From NCBI RefSeq assembly GCF_009669305.1, contig NZ_SADB01000001.1:124001-188000 (forward strand): a stretch of DNA of 64,000 nt. Direction: 5' to 3'. The notes below the pieces were generated by a model, which had not been told where the DNA came from, made no database searches, and saw only the letters and a program-made list of their open reading frames with translations. Shown in pieces: positions 37,643 to 46,745 of the stretch. A program made the translations under genes and the position numbers. Source of the DNA: Ancylomarina sp. 16SWW S1-10-2 (lineage in GTDB: Bacteria; Bacteroidota; Bacteroidia; Bacteroidales; Marinifilaceae). Each line of letters begins with the position of its first letter. The first letter of the stretch is position 1.

Positions 37643-38251
37643 TTATTTAGAATACAATTCAACGATTAACTGCTCCTTGATGTTCTCAGGAATCTCAGTT
37701 CTTTCTGGAATGTTTAAAAACTTGCCACTAAGGGAAGTATTATCCCACTCCAACCAAGATGCTTGGTTGTATCTTGCAGTAGATAAAGAATCGGTAATAG
37801 CAATTAGAGACTTCGATTTTTCACGAACTCCTACGATATCCCCACCTTTTACTGAAAATGAAGCGATATTACAAACCTGACCGTTTACAGTAATATGTTT
37901 GTGGCTAACCAACTGACGAGCAGCTGATCTTGTTGGAGCAACGCCTAATCTATAAACAACGTTATCTAAACGACATTCTAGGAGTTGTAACAATACTTCA
38001 CCAGTAATACCTTTACTTGCTGCAGCCTTTTTAAATAAGTTAGAGAATTGTTTTTCTAATACACCGTAAGTGTATTTTACTTTTTGTTTCTCTTTTAACT
38101 GAACCCCATATTCAGACATTTTATTTCTTCTACGGCTGTTACCGTGTTGTCCTGGAGGGTAGTTTTTATTTTCAAATGCCTTATCAGGTCCAAAAATTGG
38201 CTCTCCAAATTTTCTAGCAATTTTACTCTTTGGTCCTATATATCTAGCCAT
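37643..38251 (-). CDS. rpsD: 30S ribosomal protein S4
   Basis: A 202-residue primary 16S rRNA-binding protein that nucleates 30S assembly. Signatures are [20 protein letters not shown] at the start, [20 protein letters not shown] and the S4 domain (about 95-160; [40 protein letters not shown]). The 125-bp gap between rpsK and rpsD is longer than most in the cluster and may hold the S4 autoregulatory leader, as S4 controls the alpha operon in other bacteria; I see no proven structure there. Confidence 0.97.
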   Translation of the reverse strand: MARYIGPKSKIARKFGEPIFGPDKAFENKNYPPGQHGNSRRRNKMSEYGVQLKEKQKVKYTYGVLEKQFSNLFKKAAASKGITGEVLLQLLECRLDNVVYRLGVAPTRSAARQLVSHKHITVNGQVCNIASFSVKGGDIVGVREKSKSLIAITDSLSTARYNQASWLEWDNTSLSGKFLNIPERTEIPENIKEQLIVELYSK

Positions 38252-38376
38252 CTCTTATTAAATTTAATTTTTTTACGTTAAGTGACTTAAAAAGTTATCG
38301 GTTTTTAAAAAGGCCGCTGTTCTTGAGAGGATATCAAAAGAAAAAAAAACCGAACGAAATTTAAGCTGAATTTTAA

Positions 38377-38766
38377 TTATACTCTACGTCTCTTAGGTGG
38401 TCGACAACCGTTATGAGGTAGAGGTGTTACGTCGATGATTTCTGCGATATCAATTCCGCAAGAATTCACGGCGCGGATAGCAGATTCACGTCCATTACCA
38501 GGACCTTTAACGTATGCTTTGACTTTTCTCAAACCTAAATCATGAGCTTTTTTAGCACAATCGGATGCTGCTTGTTGAGCTGCATATGGAGTATTCTTTT
38601 TAGAACCTCTAAATCCCATTTTACCGGCCGAAGACCAAGAAATAACCTGACCAGTATTATTGGTCATTGAGATAATAATGTTGTTGAATGATGAGTGGAT
38701 GTGCACTTGTCCTAATGCTTCAACCTTAACAACTTTCTTTTTAACTGATACTGACTTCTTTGCCAT
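38377..38766 (-). CDS. rpsK: 30S ribosomal protein S11
   Basis: A 129-residue protein of the 30S platform that contacts mRNA near the E site. Family motifs: [40 protein letters not shown] and the C-terminal [19 protein letters not shown]. The N-terminal ~15 residues are Lys-rich. It lies 10 bp after rpsM and 125 bp before rpsD. Confidence 0.98.
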   Translation of the reverse strand: MAKKSVSVKKKVVKVEALGQVHIHSSFNNIIISMTNNTGQVISWSSAGKMGFRGSKKNTPYAAQQAASDCAKKAHDLGLRKVKAYVKGPGNGRESAIRAVNSCGIDIAEIIDVTPLPHNGCRPPKRRRV

Positions 38767-38776
38767 AACTTAAAAA

Positions 38777-39154
38777 TTATTTAGTTGCTTTCTTTTTGTT
38801 AGCAACTGTTTTTCTCTTACCCTTTCTAGTACGGGAGTTATTTTTAGTTCTCTGTCCGCGCAATGGTAAACCAACACGGTGGCGAATCCCTCTATAACAT
38901 CCAATATCCATCAAACGCTTAATATTCAGTTGGTTTAAAGAACGCAATTCACCTTCTACTGTGAATTTTTCGTTAATAGCCTGACGAATCTTTCCAGCTT
39001 CATCATCTGTCCAGTCCTTAACCTGAGTATCTGGATTAACTCCAGCTTCATCAAGGATTTGTTTTGCGGCGCTTCTACCAATTCCAAAGATGTAAGTTAA
39101 ACTAATAACTCCTCTTTTGTTTTGAGGCAAATCGACTCCAACAATTCTAGCCAT
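38777..39154 (-). CDS. rpsM: 30S ribosomal protein S13
   Basis: A 125-residue head protein of the 30S subunit that forms intersubunit bridges and touches P-site tRNA. It shows [40 protein letters not shown] and the basic tail [20 protein letters not shown]. It follows rpmJ by 36 bp, the usual start of the alpha operon. Confidence 0.98.
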   Translation of the reverse strand: MARIVGVDLPQNKRGVISLTYIFGIGRSAAKQILDEAGVNPDTQVKDWTDDEAGKIRQAINEKFTVEGELRSLNQLNIKRLMDIGCYRGIRHRVGLPLRGQRTKNNSRTRKGKRKTVANKKKATK

Positions 39155-39190
39155 AAAATTATTTATTTATTTAATTACAAATTAACTTAA

Positions 39191-39307
39191 TTATCCTTGA
39201 CGTTGTTTAAACTTAGGATTCTTCTTATTAATCACATACAAACGTCCTTTTCTTCTAACGATCTTACAATCTTCAGAACGTTTCTTTACAGATGCTCTTA
39301 CCTTCAT
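39191..39307 (-). CDS. rpmJ: 50S ribosomal protein L36 (zinc-free type)
   Basis: A 38-residue frame: [20 protein letters not shown], then a [18 protein letters not shown] end. It matches L36 along its whole length. The zinc-binding Cys/Cys/Cys/His set of the classical C+ form is reduced to one Cys, so this is the zinc-independent C- form. It lies 11 bp after infA and 36 bp before rpsM. S14 in this cluster is also a zinc-free form. Confidence 0.96.
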   Translation of the reverse strand: MKVRASVKKRSEDCKIVRRKGRLYVINKKNPKFKQRQG

Positions 39308-39318
39308 TTTATCGAAAT

Positions 39319-39540
39319 TTAATTTTTGTATCTAAAAGTAATTCGCCCTTTAGTAAGATCATAAGGTGACATTTCAACTTTAACCTTATCCCCAGGCAAG
39401 ATCTTAATATAGTGCATTCTCATTTTTCCAGAGATATGTGCTGTTATCACATGTCCATTCTCGAGCTCTACACGAAACATAGCATTTGATAATGCTTCGG
39501 TAATGGTACCGTCTTGTTCTATTGAAGGCTGTTTAGCCAT
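39319..39540 (-). CDS. infA: Translation initiation factor IF-1
   Basis: A 73-residue OB-fold protein that blocks the ribosomal A site during initiation. It shows [39 protein letters not shown] and the closing GRITFRYKN. In most Bacteroidota the gene upstream is map; here that position is taken by a decayed map copy ending 14 bp before infA. Confidence 0.98.
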   Translation of the reverse strand: MAKQPSIEQDGTITEALSNAMFRVELENGHVITAHISGKMRMHYIKILPGDKVKVEMSPYDLTKGRITFRYKN

Positions 39541-39554
39541 AAGTAATAATTGTA

Positions 39555-40315
39555 TTATATGTTATTATATTCCTCAATAAATTCAAAACTAAAAAGGATT
39601 TGAGTTTCATCATCACTAACTACAAAAGTGCAGTAAAATATGCAGAAGGTAAACCATCTGCGGTGATAAACACCAAACCATCTTCATTCTAGTAAACATC
39701 TTTCGTTCTTAAATCAATCATAGATTAATAAAAATACTAAACCACTTTTCAATTTCAGATCTCTAAACTATTTACCAAAACTGGAACCTCAGGATCATCT
39801 TAAAACCCTTACCAATTCCGTGTTTTACCATTCCTAACACATCAGAAAAATATTTTTCTTATATATTTTTGAATGGTATAGCCGAAATCACACAAAAGTT
39901 ATCATTCGACTGCTTTAGTTATGCCTTTACAAAGACCTTCCTTAGTTACTTTTAGTAACGATTTAATTTCAAGTTTTACTTCATCTACTTAGATGCATAT
40001 GGTAAATCAACATGAAAGTTAATTAACAACACATCATAATAGCAAGATAAAATATCACCATCTTTCAATTTATAGGAAGACGGAATACCATCTACAAGTT
40101 GTTTGTCTAATGACATACACATTGTATTTTGGAACCCATCGTAACCAAGGAATCCTGATTTAAAATCATAATCCCTTATATATTCTTCAGCAATTTGACC
40201 AACGTTAGAGTGATATGCTAGGGCATTTATCTTTAAGATTTCTCTAAAAGTCGTAGCCACCAGCATGTTACTTTTTCAAGTAACGCTATCTCCTCCTCAG
40301 TTTTGTGAAAATCAT
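39555..40315 (-). pseudogene. map: Methionine aminopeptidase pseudogene (multiple frameshifts and stops)
   Basis: A full-length but broken map copy between secY and infA. Fragments in different frames line up in order with methionine aminopeptidase: start MIFTK (ATG 40315), KTEEEIALLEK after a 1-bp loss, an open stretch 39985-40266 (LVATTFREILKI to NFHVDLPYASK), then LLKVTKEGLCKGITKAVE (about 39902-39960), SDVLGMVKHGIGKGF, DDPEVP, EDGLVFITADGLPSAYFTAL and ILFSFEFIEE near 39560. Inside the open stretch the catalytic His (HGIP reads DGIP) and a metal Asp (VDCG reads CYYDV) are gone too. Map removes initiator methionine and is essential, so a second functional copy must exist elsewhere. Confidence 0.85.
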
Positions 40316-40338
40316 TTTGCAAAGAAAGCAAAAATATT

Positions 40339-41682
40339 TTAATAAGCAGCAGCTCCTGCTGGAGATTTACCTTTAATTCTTCCAGACTTCATTAAACCAT
40401 CATAATGACGCATCAATAAATGACTCTCGATTTGTTGTAAAGTATCTAAAACAACACCTACTAAAATCAATAATGAAGTACCTCCGAAAAATTGAGCAAA
40501 ACCACTATTAATACCAGCTATCATTGCAAAGGCAGGCATAATTGCAACCCAACCTAAAAATATAGAACCTGGTAAAGTGATTCGAGACATTACAGTATCT
40601 AAGAAATCAACAGTGTTCTTACCAGGCTTAACACCTGGAATAAAACCACCATTCTTTTTCATATCCTCAGCCATTTGCGTTGGATTAACTGTAATAGCTG
40701 TATAAAAATAAGTAAACAACACAATCATTACAAAAAACAGAGCATTGTAATAAAATCCTGTATAATTACTTAAAGCAGCAGCCACTCCTGATAATGAATC
40801 TGAACTCGCATAATTTACAAATGCCATAGGCAAAAACATAATAGCCTGAGCAAAAATGATTGGCATAACACCTGCAGCATTCACTTTTAAAGGAATGTAC
40901 TGACGAACGCCACCATATTGCTTGCTTCCCACAATACGTTTAGCATATTGTACTGGAATCTTTCTTGTACCCTGTACTAATAAAATAGTAAGAGCAAATA
41001 CCACAAACAAGATTATAAATTCAAGGACGAATAGAATTAATCCACCACCTTGACCTTCTAATCTTGATCCAAGTTCTGCAACAAAGTTAAAAGGTAAACG
41101 AGCAATAATACCAATCATAATGATGATAGAAATACCGTTACCAATACCTTTGTCTGTAATCTTTTCACCTAACCACATGATAAACATGGATCCGGCTGCA
41201 AGCATAGCCATCGAAGATGCAGTAAAGAAAAAGCCTTTTAATATGAAAGCTGACTCTGGCAATGTTGAGTGAAGGTTTAATAAATATCCTGGTGCTTGAA
41301 GAACAAGTATAAAGACGGTTAGGTAACGTGTAATCTGATTGATTTTACGTGTACCACTCTCACCTTCACGTTGTAAACGTTGAAAGTAAGGTACAGCAAT
41401 TCCCATTAACTGAATAACAATAGATGCAGAAATGTACGGCATGATTCCTAGGGCAAAAATTGACGCATTTGAAAATGCACCCCCTGAAAACATATCTAAC
41501 AAACCTAACACGCCATCAGCAGTTTGAGATTTTAACGCGCCTAAGTGAGCTGGGTCTATCCCCGGCAACACAATCATGGTTCCTAAACGGTAAACCAATA
41601 GAAGTCCTAAAGTTGTTAAGATTCTTGATCTTAAATCTTCAATCTTCCAGATGTTCTTCAATGTATCTATTAAACCTTTCAT
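40339..41682 (-). CDS. secY: Protein translocase subunit SecY
   Basis: The 447-residue channel subunit of the SecYEG translocon, with ten predicted membrane helices. Signatures: RILTTLGLLLVYRLGTMIVLP, the plug/helix 2 region with FALGIMPYISASIVIQLMG, GTRKIPVQYAKRIVG, and the cytosolic loop FIPGVKPGKNTVDFLDTVM that contacts SecA and the ribosome. The gene lies 9 bp after rplO in the spc operon and 23 bp before the decayed map. Confidence 0.97.
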   Translation of the reverse strand: MKGLIDTLKNIWKIEDLRSRILTTLGLLLVYRLGTMIVLPGIDPAHLGALKSQTADGVLGLLDMFSGGAFSNASIFALGIMPYISASIVIQLMGIAVPYFQRLQREGESGTRKINQITRYLTVFILVLQAPGYLLNLHSTLPESAFILKGFFFTASSMAMLAAGSMFIMWLGEKITDKGIGNGISIIIMIGIIARLPFNFVAELGSRLEGQGGGLILFVLEFIILFVVFALTILLVQGTRKIPVQYAKRIVGSKQYGGVRQYIPLKVNAAGVMPIIFAQAIMFLPMAFVNYASSDSLSGVAAALSNYTGFYYNALFFVMIVLFTYFYTAITVNPTQMAEDMKKNGGFIPGVKPGKNTVDFLDTVMSRITLPGSIFLGWVAIMPAFAMIAGINSGFAQFFGGTSLLILVGVVLDTLQQIESHLLMRHYDGLMKSGRIKGKSPAGAAAY

Positions 41683-41691
41683 TATCTAATC

Positions 41692-42138
41692 TTACAATTT
41701 AACAACAGTTCCTTCTACCGCTTCAATCGCAGATTGAGCAGATTTAGAGAACGCATGAGCTTTAACTTCTAGTTTAGCAGATAATACACCATTACCTAAA
41801 ACTTTGATTTTGTCATTTTTACTACACATTCCTGCGTTAATTAAAACTTCTTCATCAATAGTTGTAATGTTATTTTTCTCAGCTAACACTTGCAATACTT
41901 CAATATTAATAGCTTTGTATTCAACTCTATTAATATTCTTAAATCCAAACTTAGGAACTCGACGTTGTAAAGGCATTTGACCACCTTCGAAACCAACTTT
42001 TTTAGAGTATCCAGATCTTGACTTTGCACCTTTATGTCCTCTAGTAGAAGTACCTCCTCTACCAGATCCTTGACCGCGACCGATTCTTTTATTTGTCTTA
42101 ACAGAGCCAGCTGCGGGTTTTAAGTTACTTAAGTCCAT
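41692..42138 (-). CDS. rplO: 50S ribosomal protein L15
   Basis: A 148-residue 23S rRNA-binding protein with an extended, Gly/Arg-rich N-terminus (KRIGRGQGSGRGGTSTRGHK, GFEGGQMPLQRRVPKFGFKN) and a globular C-terminal half. It lies 30 bp after rpmD and 9 bp before secY, the standard spc order. Confidence 0.98.
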   Translation of the reverse strand: MDLSNLKPAAGSVKTNKRIGRGQGSGRGGTSTRGHKGAKSRSGYSKKVGFEGGQMPLQRRVPKFGFKNINRVEYKAINIEVLQVLAEKNNITTIDEEVLINAGMCSKNDKIKVLGNGVLSAKLEVKAHAFSKSAQSAIEAVEGTVVKL

Positions 42139-42168
42139 AATATATTTATGCTAAAATATTAACAATTT

Positions 42169-42345
42169 TTATTCTTCAACGGTAACTAGATGACTCACCT
42201 TTGCAACCATTCCTTTAATTTGAGGTGTAGCCTCGTGCTCAACAGTACAATTGATCTTTATCAATCCTAATGCTTCTAAAGTTTTCTTCTGGCGAGCGTT
42301 ACTCCCTATTTTACTCTTAACTTGGGTAATTTTAATCTTAGCCAT
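42169..42345 (-). CDS. rpmD: 50S ribosomal protein L30
   Basis: A 58-residue protein, [20 protein letters not shown] to [10 protein letters not shown]. The [19 protein letters not shown] and [14 protein letters not shown] stretches are the L30 core that binds 23S rRNA on the solvent side. Start at 42345, 9 bp after the rpsE stop. Confidence 0.96.
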   Translation of the reverse strand: MAKIKITQVKSKIGSNARQKKTLEALGLIKINCTVEHEATPQIKGMVAKVSHLVTVEE

Positions 42346-42354
42346 TTCTTTAGT

Positions 42355-42864
42355 TTAACCGTTAAACACTTTATCTAATGAAACACCTCTATGATCAGCT
42401 ACAGTATGAGCATCTCTTAATTCTCCAAGAGCAGCAATAGTAGCTTTCACAAGGTTATGAGGGTTAGATGAACCTTTTGACTTTGCAAGTACATCAGTTA
42501 CACCAACACTCTCAAGTACCGCACGCATCGCACCACCAGCTTTTACACCAGTACCATGAGAAGCAGGCTTAATGAAAACCTCTGCTCCACCAAAACGTGC
42601 AAGTTGATCGTGAGGAATTGTTCCTTTAAATACTGGAACCTTAATCAGATTTTTCTTAGCAGCATCTACACCTTTAGAAATTGCACTAACAACATCGCTG
42701 GCTTTTCCAAGCCCCCAACCTACTAGTCCATTTTCATTTCCAACAACAACAATTGCTGAAAAACTAAAAGTACGTCCACCTTTTGTTACTTTAGTAACAC
42801 GATTAATTGCAACCAGTTTATCTTTAAGTTCTGCGTCGCTAGTCTTAATATTCTTATCTGCCAT
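42355..42864 (-). CDS. rpsE: 30S ribosomal protein S5
   Basis: A 169-residue protein at the mRNA entry channel that influences decoding accuracy. The double-stranded RNA-binding-type N-terminal domain shows [20 protein letters not shown] and [20 protein letters not shown]; the C-terminal domain shows [20 protein letters not shown] and [20 protein letters not shown]. It lies 5 bp after rplR. Confidence 0.98.
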   Translation of the reverse strand: MADKNIKTSDAELKDKLVAINRVTKVTKGGRTFSFSAIVVVGNENGLVGWGLGKASDVVSAISKGVDAAKKNLIKVPVFKGTIPHDQLARFGGAEVFIKPASHGTGVKAGGAMRAVLESVGVTDVLAKSKGSSNPHNLVKATIAALGELRDAHTVADHRGVSLDKVFNG

Positions 42865-42869
42865 AATAC

Positions 42870-43226
42870 TTAAAATTTAAGGCCACCTTTACGAGCAGCG
42901 TCCGCTAAAGATTTAACTCTACCATGGTATAAGTAACCATTTCTATCAAATACTACTTCAGAGATACCAGCAGTTGCAGCTTTCTCAGCAATTGCTTGCC
43001 CTACGAATTCTGCTTGTTCTGATTTACTACCATTCTTCTCAGCAATATCTTTTACTAGAGATGAAATAGATAACATGGTTTTCCCAGTAATATCATCTAT
43101 AATTTGTACTGAAATCTGCTTATTTGAACGAAAAACTGACATTCTTGGTCTTTCGGCAGTTCCAGAAATTGACTTACGAACTCTTCTTTTAATTCTAAGT
43201 CTTCTTTCGCGCTTAGTTAAAGCCAT
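42870..43226 (-). CDS. rplR: 50S ribosomal protein L18
   Basis: A 118-residue 5S rRNA-binding protein. It shows [38 protein letters not shown] and the C-terminal [20 protein letters not shown]. With L5 it anchors 5S rRNA to the 50S subunit. It lies 18 bp after rplF and 5 bp before rpsE. Confidence 0.97.
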   Translation of the reverse strand: MALTKRERRLRIKRRVRKSISGTAERPRMSVFRSNKQISVQIIDDITGKTMLSISSLVKDIAEKNGSKSEQAEFVGQAIAEKAATAGISEVVFDRNGYLYHGRVKSLADAARKGGLKF

Positions 43227-43244
43227 AATTTACTGTTTTAGAAA

Positions 43245-43799
43245 TTATTTACCCGCAGATTTACCAGCTTTTCTTCTTAGCTGTTCTCCAACAAATTTAA
43301 CACCTTTTCCTTTATATGGCTCTGGTTTTCTGAAAGAACGAATCTTTGCAGCAACCTGACCAACCAATTGCTTATCGCAACTCTCAAGAGTAATAATTGG
43401 ATTAGCACGTTTGTCAGTAACAGCTGTTACTTTAACTTCCGATGCAATCTCCATATGAATCAAGTGAGAGTAACCTAAAGCCAACTCTAATATCTGACCA
43501 TTAGAAGTCGCACGATAACCAACACCTACAAGCTCTTGCTCAGTTTTATATCCTTCAGTTACACCAACAACCATGTTGTGTATTAATGAACGATAAAGAC
43601 CATGCATTGCTTTATGAGGTTTCTGATCCGTTGGACGCTCTAAAACGATAGAGTTTTCTTCAACTGTTACTTTGATTACAGGATTAACCTGTTGGGTTAG
43701 TTCACCTTTAGGCCCTTTAACCACCACTGAATTATTCTTGTTTACCTTTACTTCAACTCCGGCAGGCAAATCGATAGGCATTTTTCCAATTCTTGACAT
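43245..43799 (-). CDS. rplF: 50S ribosomal protein L6
   Basis: A 184-residue protein near the sarcin-ricin loop and factor-binding site. It shows MSRIGKMPIDLPAGVEVKVN, a duplicated beta fold, and the closing RSFRKPEPYKGKGVKFVGEQ. The ATG at 43799 is fixed by a strong Shine-Dalgarno 7 bp upstream; a longer in-frame start at 43850 would overlap rpsH and is not family-like. Confidence 0.97.
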   Translation of the reverse strand: MSRIGKMPIDLPAGVEVKVNKNNSVVVKGPKGELTQQVNPVIKVTVEENSIVLERPTDQKPHKAMHGLYRSLIHNMVVGVTEGYKTEQELVGVGYRATSNGQILELALGYSHLIHMEIASEVKVTAVTDKRANPIITLESCDKQLVGQVAAKIRSFRKPEPYKGKGVKFVGEQLRRKAGKSAGK

Positions 43800-43806
43800 C
43801 TTTTTT

Positions 43807-43812
43807 CCTCCC
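43807..43812 (-). promoter_or_regulatory. Shine-Dalgarno sequence of rplF
   Basis: On the minus strand GGGAGG, directly after the rpsH stop codon, lies 7 bp before the rplF ATG. Near-perfect site, unusual in this lineage. Confidence 0.7.
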
Positions 43813-43815
43813 TTA

Positions 43816-44211
43816 TTAGTAAACGAAACACAATACTTCACCACCAACATGTTTTTGGCGAGCTTCCTTATCAGTCATTACTCCCTGAGAAGTAGATAAG
43901 ATAGCAATACCTAAACCGTTTAGTACGCGAGGCAATTCAGTAGCTCCACAATATTTTCTTAAACCTGGCTTAGAGACACGTTTAAGATCCTTAATTGCTG
44001 GAATCTTAGACTCTGGATGATATCTCAAAGCAATTTTAATTTTGCCTTGCAAACCATCATCCTCAAATTTGTAATTAAGGATATATCCTTTATCCTTAAG
44101 AATTTTTGTCATTTCTTTTTTCACGTTTGATGCAGGCATTTCAACCACTTTGTGGTTAGCCATAATTGCATTTCTCAAACGAGTAAGAAAATCTGCTATT
44201 GGATCTGTCAT
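43816..44211 (-). CDS. rpsH: 30S ribosomal protein S8
   Basis: A 131-residue 16S rRNA-binding protein (central domain). It shows [40 protein letters not shown] and the C-terminal [23 protein letters not shown] 44211 was chosen because MTDPIADFL is the conserved N-terminus; an open extension to 44259 is not conserved. In other bacteria S8 represses the spc operon; here a short hairpin lies in the unusually long 75-bp gap before the gene. Confidence 0.97.
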   Translation of the reverse strand: MTDPIADFLTRLRNAIMANHKVVEMPASNVKKEMTKILKDKGYILNYKFEDDGLQGKIKIALRYHPESKIPAIKDLKRVSKPGLRKYCGATELPRVLNGLGIAILSTSQGVMTDKEARQKHVGGEVLCFVY

Positions 44212-44230
44212 TATATAAAAATTAAATTGA

Positions 44231-44246
44231 TCCCGATTGCTCGGGA
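44231..44246. repeat. Short perfect palindrome between rpsN and rpsH
   Basis: TCCCGA and TCGGGA pair around a TTGC loop. It stands in the 75-bp gap before rpsH. It may be an mRNA hairpin, or one copy of the short TCCCGA-type palindromes scattered through Bacteroidota genomes. Confidence 0.5.
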
Positions 44247-44286
44247 CAATATTTAACAATAGTTCTTTTACAAACGTTGTTGTTTC

Positions 44287-44556
44287 TTACCAGCTCGCTT
44301 TACGAACACCTGGGATCAAACCAGCTGAAGCCATTTCACGAAATGTGATACGACTTAAACCAAATTGTCTCATATATCCTTTAGGACGACCAGTTAATTT
44401 ACATCTGTTATGTAATCTAACAGGTGAAGAATTTTTAGGTAAACGACTAAGACCGATATAGTCACCTTCCTCTTTTAATTTAGCTCTTTTAGCTGCGTAT
44501 TTTTCTACTAATTTCTGACGCTTTACTTCGCGAGCTTTCATTGATTCTTTAGCCAT
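44287..44556 (-). CDS. rpsN: 30S ribosomal protein S14 (zinc-free type)
   Basis: An 89-residue head protein. It shows [20 protein letters not shown] and the conserved [20 protein letters not shown], ending [11 protein letters not shown]. The long form without CxxC zinc pairs, as in Escherichia coli. Start 44556 gives MAKESMK; a longer frame to 44592 would overlap rplE. Confidence 0.97.
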   Translation of the reverse strand: MAKESMKAREVKRQKLVEKYAAKRAKLKEEGDYIGLSRLPKNSSPVRLHNRCKLTGRPKGYMRQFGLSRITFREMASAGLIPGVRKASW

Positions 44557-44560
44557 CGTA

Positions 44561-45115
44561 TTACTTTTTAATGTTTTTAAATGGTAATCCAAATTCTTTC
44601 AAAAGAGCATAAGCTTCTTCATCGGTATTTGCAGAAGTAACAAAGGTAATATTCATACCCATAATCTTATTCACTTCATCCAAAATGATTTCAGGGAAAA
44701 TGATTTGTTCTTCAATACCTAAAGTATAGTTTCCTCGTCCGTCAAATTTGCTATTAATACCTTTAAAGTCACGTATACGTGGTAAAGCAACACGAATTAA
44801 TTTCTCAAGAAATTCGTACATACGCTCACGACGTAATGTTACAGTAGTACCAATTGGCATACCTTTACGTAACTTAAAGTTAGAAATATCTTTAGACGAT
44901 AGAGTAGATACTGCTTTTTGTCCAGTAATAGAAGTTAATTCATTCAATGAGAATTCTAAAACTTTCTTGTCAGCAATTGCTTGTCCAACACCTTGATTAA
45001 GTACTATCTTCGTTAATCTAGGAACTTGCATTACAGATTTATAGTTGAATTCCTTAATTAAAGCTGGAACAACTTCTTCTGAATACTGTTTATTAAGAGA
45101 TGGTGTATAACTCAT
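44561..45115 (-). CDS. rplE: 50S ribosomal protein L5
   Basis: A 184-residue 5S rRNA-binding protein that contacts P-site tRNA. It shows [40 protein letters not shown] and [20 protein letters not shown]. Its ATG overlaps the rplX stop (TAATG). A GGGGAGGAG tract ending the rplX coding sequence lies about 9 bp before this start and could act as a Shine-Dalgarno. Confidence 0.98.
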   Translation of the reverse strand: MSYTPSLNKQYSEEVVPALIKEFNYKSVMQVPRLTKIVLNQGVGQAIADKKVLEFSLNELTSITGQKAVSTLSSKDISNFKLRKGMPIGTTVTLRRERMYEFLEKLIRVALPRIRDFKGINSKFDGRGNYTLGIEEQIIFPEIILDEVNKIMGMNITFVTSANTDEEAYALLKEFGLPFKNIKK

Positions 45116-45438
45116 TAATTAATCTCCTCCCCTGACTTTTTAGCGTATCTAACTAATTTATTATTGTCATTCATTTTTCTACCAATTCGGGATGCTTTCC
45201 CAGTAGAAGGATCCTTCACATTCAAATTTGAAATGTGAATAGGAGCCTCTTTCTTAATAATACCGCCTTGAGGGTTAGCTGCGTTAGGTTTGGTATGTTT
45301 AGACATCATGTTAACACCTTCAACGATCGCACGTTGTTTGTCAACAATCACTTCTAAAACTTTACCTTCCTGGCCTCTAGATTCCCCTGCGTTAATAATT
45401 ACGGTATCACCCTTTTTAATATGTAACTTTTTTCGCAT
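45115..45438 (-). CDS. rplX: 50S ribosomal protein L24
   Basis: A 107-residue early assembly protein of the 50S subunit with a KOW motif: [20 protein letters not shown] then [20 protein letters not shown]. The C-terminus has [20 protein letters not shown]. It lies 18 bp after rplN and overlaps rplE by one base. Confidence 0.97.
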   Translation of the reverse strand: MRKKLHIKKGDTVIINAGESRGQEGKVLEVIVDKQRAIVEGVNMMSKHTKPNAANPQGGIIKKEAPIHISNLNVKDPSTGKASRIGRKMNDNNKLVRYAKKSGEEIN

Positions 45439-45456
45439 TGTTCTAAGTTTACAAGA

Positions 45457-45822
45457 TTATAATACTTCTGGAGCTAGAGATACGATCTTCATGTTTGTTT
45501 CACGTAATTCTCTTGCAACAGGACCAAAAATACGGGTTCCTCTCATTTCATCTGCTGTATTCAATAACACACAAGCGTTATCGTCAAAACGGATATAAGA
45601 CCCATCATTTCTTCTAATCTCTTTTTTTACACGAACAACAACGGCTTTGGTTACTGTTCCTTTTTTCATCTCCGAACCTGGAATTGAATTTTTAACGGTA
45701 ACCACAATTTTATCGCCAATTGATGCATAGCGCTTTTTGGTTCCGCCTAACACACGAATACAAAGAACTTCTTTGGCTCCGCTGTTATCAGCTACTAATA
45801 GTCTACTTTCTGTTTGTATCAT
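45457..45822 (-). CDS. rplN: 50S ribosomal protein L14
   Basis: A 121-residue beta-barrel protein at the subunit interface. It begins [20 protein letters not shown] and carries [20 protein letters not shown] and [20 protein letters not shown], all diagnostic. It lies 2 bp after rpsQ. Confidence 0.98.
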   Translation of the reverse strand: MIQTESRLLVADNSGAKEVLCIRVLGGTKKRYASIGDKIVVTVKNSIPGSEMKKGTVTKAVVVRVKKEIRRNDGSYIRFDDNACVLLNTADEMRGTRIFGPVARELRETNMKIVSLAPEVL

Positions 45823-45824
45823 GA

Positions 45825-46082
45825 TTACTTAGCTCTTTCAATAAGTTCAACTAATCTCCAAGTCTTATTTTTACTTAAAGGTCGGGTTTCCATGATCTTT
45901 ACGGTATCACCTTCATTGCAGGTGTTTTCTTCGTCGTGAGCAGTATATTTTTTAGTCTTGTTCACAAACTTACCGTAAATAGGGTGTTTTTCTTTAGTGT
46001 GTACTGCGACAGTTATGGTTTTATCCATTTTGTCGCTTAACACTACCCCGATACGTTCTTTTCTAAGGTTTCTTTCCATCAC
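45825..46082 (-). CDS. rpsQ: 30S ribosomal protein S17
   Basis: An 85-residue OB-fold 16S rRNA-binding protein. It shows [40 protein letters not shown] and [26 protein letters not shown] at the start gives two adjacent possible starts (46082, 46079). Gap to rpmC 6 bp. Confidence 0.97.
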   Translation of the reverse strand: MMERNLRKERIGVVLSDKMDKTITVAVHTKEKHPIYGKFVNKTKKYTAHDEENTCNEGDTVKIMETRPLSKNKTWRLVELIERAK

Positions 46083-46088
46083 TTTTTT

Positions 46089-46286
46089 TTACTTTTCAGT
46101 TAATTGCCTCTGACGTAATTCCGTCATCAATTTTGCAATATTACGTCTGGTTTCCTTGATTTGCAAAGGATTTTCCAAAGGTGAAATAGCGTGATTTAGG
46201 TTGAATCGAGTTAATGCTGATCTGTCAGCGTCCAACTTTTCTACTATTTCCTGTGTTGTTAACTCTTTAATTTCTGAATTCTTCAT
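46089..46286 (-). CDS. rpmC: 50S ribosomal protein L29
   Basis: A 65-residue two-helix protein near the exit tunnel, where it helps form the docking site for chaperones and the signal recognition particle. It shows MKNSEIKELTTQEIVEKLDA and NPLQIKETRRNIAKLMTELR. It lies 2 bp after rplP. Confidence 0.96.
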   Translation of the reverse strand: MKNSEIKELTTQEIVEKLDADRSALTRFNLNHAISPLENPLQIKETRRNIAKLMTELRQRQLTEK

Positions 46287-46288
46287 GA

Positions 46289-46720
46289 TTAATCATTTGA
46301 ATTTTCAACATAATCACGTCTTACGACAAACTTTGTAGTAACAGGTAATTTTTGAGCTGCAAGACGTAAAGCCTCTTTAGCAACTTCAAAAGGTACACCT
46401 TCACACTCGAATAACATTCTTCCTGGTGAAACAGGAGCAACGAATCCTTCTGGCGACCCTTTACCTTTACCCATACGTACCTCTGCAGGCTTCTTAGTGA
46501 TAGGTTTATCTGGGAATACTCTGATCCACAGTTGACCTTGTCTTTGCATATATCGGGTAACTGCAACACGAGCAGCTTCAATTTGGCGACCAGTTAACCA
46601 CTTTGTTTCAAGTGATTTAATTCCAAAAGATCCAAATGCTAATTCAGTTCCGCGACCTGCGTTACCTTTCATTCTTCCCTTTTGTTGTCTCCTAAATTTA
46701 GTCCTTTTTGGTTGTAACAT
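46289..46720 (-). CDS. rplP: 50S ribosomal protein L16
   Basis: A 143-residue protein that helps position A-site tRNA. It shows [40 protein letters not shown] and [20 protein letters not shown]. The Arg82-type residue that is hydroxylated in some bacteria falls in the conserved [17 protein letters not shown] loop. It lies 25 bp after rpsC. Confidence 0.98.
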   Translation of the reverse strand: MLQPKRTKFRRQQKGRMKGNAGRGTELAFGSFGIKSLETKWLTGRQIEAARVAVTRYMQRQGQLWIRVFPDKPITKKPAEVRMGKGKGSPEGFVAPVSPGRMLFECEGVPFEVAKEALRLAAQKLPVTTKFVVRRDYVENSND

Positions 46721-46745
46721 CGTACTAATACATTAAATTTAAAGA

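Noticed and set aside
39985-40266. A 93-residue standalone protein between secY and infA
   Set aside because: It is one open segment of the decayed map gene; the remaining parts are found in other frames on both sides, and active-site residues are lost.
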